Origin: Actinomycetota bacterium
GTDB taxonomy: Bacteria; Actinomycetota; Actinomycetes; Nanopelagicales; Nanopelagicaceae
Reading direction: 5' to 3'
Assembly (NCBI GenBank): GCA_016870855.1
Contig: VGAF01000019.1
Coordinates: 1 to 16,426 of the forward strand
Length of the DNA: 16,426 nucleotides
Program-made: the position numbers and the translations under genes
In this document: piece by piece, positions 14,868-16,426 of the stretch
Layout: each line of letters starts with the position of its first letter
Numbering within the stretch: position 1 is the stretch's first letter
Notes under the pieces: model-generated
Databases searched by the model: none
What the model saw: the letters and a program-made list of their open reading frames with translations, nothing else
What the model was told of the DNA's origin: nothing

Positions 14868-15236
14868 ATGGCTGCTAAGCGAAAGAGCAAAGAACCAATT
14901 GAGCCCGAGAGAGAGCGTCAAGGCTCTGAGGGAATTGATTGGTATTCGTTATACATCTACGCGGTCTCACTAATAACAATTCTTATCTGCCTGTTCTCAT
15001 TGGTTGCCATCGTGCGGGGCGTCGTTGATGCGCTTTGGCCTGACCCAGGTTACTTCGATCCATATAACGTTCCCAAAGAGAGCGCTTTGAGTGCTGAAGA
15101 AGTTCGTCAGAATTTTATTGATCAAAATCGAAGAGCCGCGGTTAAATCTATAGTTACTTCATTCTCTACATTATTGGTTGCCGGGCCGCTGTATCTCTAT
15201 CACTGGCGTCTAGCAAAGAAGCGAAGAGGCGATTAA
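14868..15236 (+). CDS. Small two-helix membrane protein of unknown function
   Basis: I do not recognise a characterised family. The 122-residue product has a charged N-terminus (AAKRKSKEPIEPERERQ), a first hydrophobic helix at about residues 28-50, a loop of about 45 residues with WPDPGYFDPYNVP and an acidic stretch, a second helix at about 95-113, and a basic C-terminus (KKRRGD). The positive charges at both ends suggest that N- and C-termini face the cytoplasm and the loop is outside. There is some resemblance to DUF5671-like membrane modules, but I would not assign it. The ATG at 14868 is the first good start; no Shine-Dalgarno site and no convincing -10 box precede it within the 56-base gap to trhO. 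Base usage matches the neighbours. The stop is 3 bases from the convergent DUF4287 gene. Confidence 0.75.
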   Translation: MAAKRKSKEPIEPERERQGSEGIDWYSLYIYAVSLITILICLFSLVAIVRGVVDALWPDPGYFDPYNVPKESALSAEEVRQNFIDQNRRAAVKSIVTSFSTLLVAGPLYLYHWRLAKKRRGD

Positions 15237-15239
15237 TAG

Positions 15240-15782
15240 TCAGATTGAAGTCTTAACCATTTCTATCAAAAGCTTTTCATCAACCTTCCAATCTGAGGGC
15301 ACGCGAATTGTCTTCTTATTCACTACATAGCCCTCCAACATTGGAGCGACCTTCTTTAGAACCTTAGGATCCCAAGGGGCGATGGTTATATGGTTTTTGG
15401 AGGCGGAGCAACCAAAGACATATCTCTCTTTATCTTTCAACATCGGCTGATTCCAAGCGATAACTAACTCTAGTCTCGGGTACTTAGCCTTGATTACCTT
15501 AAAGATCTTCTTCATTGTCTTTGCTTTTTCTTTATCCAACGTTAAGAAGTAATCCTTGGGTGATTCATGCCTACGAGATGAAGTAGATCCCCTTGAAAAC
15601 ATCACTAGCGCATTTGCATGAGCACGAGTAAAGCCGTAGTTCTCTTGAAGAAAAGCCATCTGTTCCGGGTACTTCCTCCCGGAGACCTTCTTCATTTGGG
15701 CAAACCAATAACTCATTGGCTCGCCATACTTCTTCTCGATTGCCAGAAAGTGTGATTCGCGCTTCGACCTATCAACTGCCAT
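15240..15782 (-). CDS. DUF4287/DUF1801 domain protein
   Basis: The 180-residue product has two recognisable small domains. The N-terminal one (about residues 8-62, with HFLAIEKKYGEPMSYWFAQMKK and MAFLQENYGFTRAHANALVMFSRG) looks like DUF4287, found in many small actinobacterial proteins. The C-terminal one (about 75-178) looks like a YdhG/DUF1801 domain, with AKYPRLELVIAWNQPMLKDKERYVFGCSASKNHITIAPW. YdhG-like proteins have been linked to iron handling in Bacillus (frataxin-like fold), but the function here is unknown and should not be taken as iron chaperone. The ATG at 15782 lies 8 bases behind TAATCT; a TTG at 15791 is in frame but overlaps that box. Divergent from the P450 gene with about 27-30 bases between the start codons. 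Confidence 0.82.
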   Translation of the reverse strand: MAVDRSKRESHFLAIEKKYGEPMSYWFAQMKKVSGRKYPEQMAFLQENYGFTRAHANALVMFSRGSTSSRRHESPKDYFLTLDKEKAKTMKKIFKVIKAKYPRLELVIAWNQPMLKDKERYVFGCSASKNHITIAPWDPKVLKKVAPMLEGYVVNKKTIRVPSDWKVDEKLLIEMVKTSI

Positions 15783-15790
15783 AGGCCACA

Positions 15791-15806
15791 AGATTACTCT
15801 TATACT
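15791..15806. promoter_or_regulatory. Divergent back-to-back -10 boxes for the DUF4287 gene and the P450 gene
   Basis: TAATCT on the minus strand (15796-15791) precedes the DUF4287 ATG by 8 bases. TATACT on the plus strand (15801-15806) ends 6 bases before the second of two tandem P450 ATG codons (15813). Only four bases separate the two boxes. Both transcripts would be leaderless or nearly so. Each promoter's upstream region would lie inside the other gene, so the polymerases would compete for the site. Confidence 0.5.
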
Positions 15807-15812
15807 TAAATG

Positions 15813-16426
15813 ATGATTGACCTAAAGGACCCAGAATTCATCGCGGATCCTTATCCATTTCTTGCACAGCTAAGAGCTGAAGAAAAGCCAATCTGGCATG
15901 AGGATCTCGGTATATACCTTGCTGCTACCCATAGAGATGCAAGCGAAGTACTACGAAATAAATCTCTTGGTCGAATCTATGTTGATCGAGAACCAGATTC
16001 TGACTGGAAGACCTTTAATTGGCTGCATTCCGAATCTATCTTGGAGAGCGAACCACCTAAACACACTCGCTTACGCGGCCTAATCTCTAAGGCTTTCAAT
16101 AGGAATCGAATTGAATCCCTCCGTCCAAAGATTGAAGAGATTGTTGATGAGTTGTTAACTGAGTTAACAACCGCGGGTCCTACTTTTGATCTGATTTCTA
16201 ACTACGCAGAGCCACTCCCGGTAAGAATCATCGCCGAACTCCTAGGCTTTCCAAGATCTGAGGAGCACTTATTACGTCCTTGGTCTCAAGCAATCGTAAA
16301 GATGTATGAAATCTCTCCCTCCGAAGCCGTACAACAAGAGGCTCGAAAAGCAGCCGCTGAATTCTCTCAATATGTTCATGACTTAATGCTCGCTCGCAAA
16401 TCTAATCCTGGGAGCGATTTGATCTC
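15813..16426 (+). CDS. Cytochrome P450, N-terminal part (3' end outside window)
   Basis: An open frame runs to the window edge and encodes about 204 residues of a soluble bacterial cytochrome P450. The N-terminus (DPEFIADPYPFLAQLRAEEKPIWHEDLGIYLAATHRDASEVLRN) is typical of class I bacterial P450s without a membrane anchor. The C-helix motif SEPPKHTRLRGLISKAFN contains the His and Arg (H84 and R88 from this start) that bind the heme propionates, and AEPLPVRIIAELLGFP marks the region before the F/G helices. The I-helix AGxxT, ExxR and heme-ligating cysteine would come later and cannot be checked, so activity is not proven. Tandem ATGs at 15810 and 15813 are both possible; I prefer 15813 because the TATACT box puts the transcript start exactly there. 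Substrate and redox partners are unknown. Confidence 0.9.
   Translation, partial: MIDLKDPEFIADPYPFLAQLRAEEKPIWHEDLGIYLAATHRDASEVLRNKSLGRIYVDREPDSDWKTFNWLHSESILESEPPKHTRLRGLISKAFNRNRIESLRPKIEEIVDELLTELTTAGPTFDLISNYAEPLPVRIIAELLGFPRSEEHLLRPWSQAIVKMYEISPSEAVQQEARKAAAEFSQYVHDLMLARKSNPGSDLI

Overview
The window looks like a compact, streamlined bacterial chromosome segment of intermediate GC (roughly mid-to-high 40s percent by eye). Gene families, frequent GTG/TTG starts, near-absent intergenic space and probable leaderless starts behind TANNNT -10 boxes suggest an actinobacterium, perhaps a freshwater planktonic lineage such as Nanopelagicales (acI). That taxonomic placement is inference. No gap between genes approaches 300 bases; the largest non-coding stretch, about 206 bases at 3357-3562, is filled by a riboswitch and its expression platform. 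I see no tRNA, rRNA, CRISPR array, insertion sequence or prophage signal.

Layout. 1-359: 3' end of a class I SAM-dependent methyltransferase. 376-3356: a two-gene unit of long-form argininosuccinate synthase (argG) and a DUF885 metallohydrolase. 3341-3562: promoter, FMN riboswitch and a Shine-Dalgarno-sequestering hairpin. 3563-6874: complete riboflavin operon ribD-ribE-ribBA-ribH. 6871-10337: methylcitrate cycle genes prpB-prpC-prpD, joined to ribH by a 4-base overlap. 10334-13188 on the minus strand: a class III aminotransferase followed by CoA-acylating (methyl)malonate-semialdehyde dehydrogenase (mmsA), meeting prpD tail to tail with a 4-base overlap. 13221-14811 (minus): tRNA uridine hydroxylase trhO followed by NAD(P)HX dehydratase nnrD. 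14868-15236: small two-helix membrane protein. 15240-15782 (minus): DUF4287/DUF1801 protein. 15813-16426: N-terminal half of a cytochrome P450, cut by the window edge.

How it works together. The rib genes make riboflavin from GTP and ribulose 5-phosphate under FMN feedback. The aminotransferase and MmsA could turn beta-alanine or 3-aminoisobutyrate into acetyl-CoA or propionyl-CoA; PrpC, PrpD and PrpB then take propionyl-CoA to pyruvate and succinate. The convergent clusters therefore form a plausible catabolic module. The most noteworthy points are the rib-prp fusion, the well-resolved riboswitch expression platform, and the recurring leaderless promoter pattern, including a 27-base divergent promoter in front of the P450. 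I found no clearly new biological system; most of the window is recognisable metabolism in an unusual arrangement.
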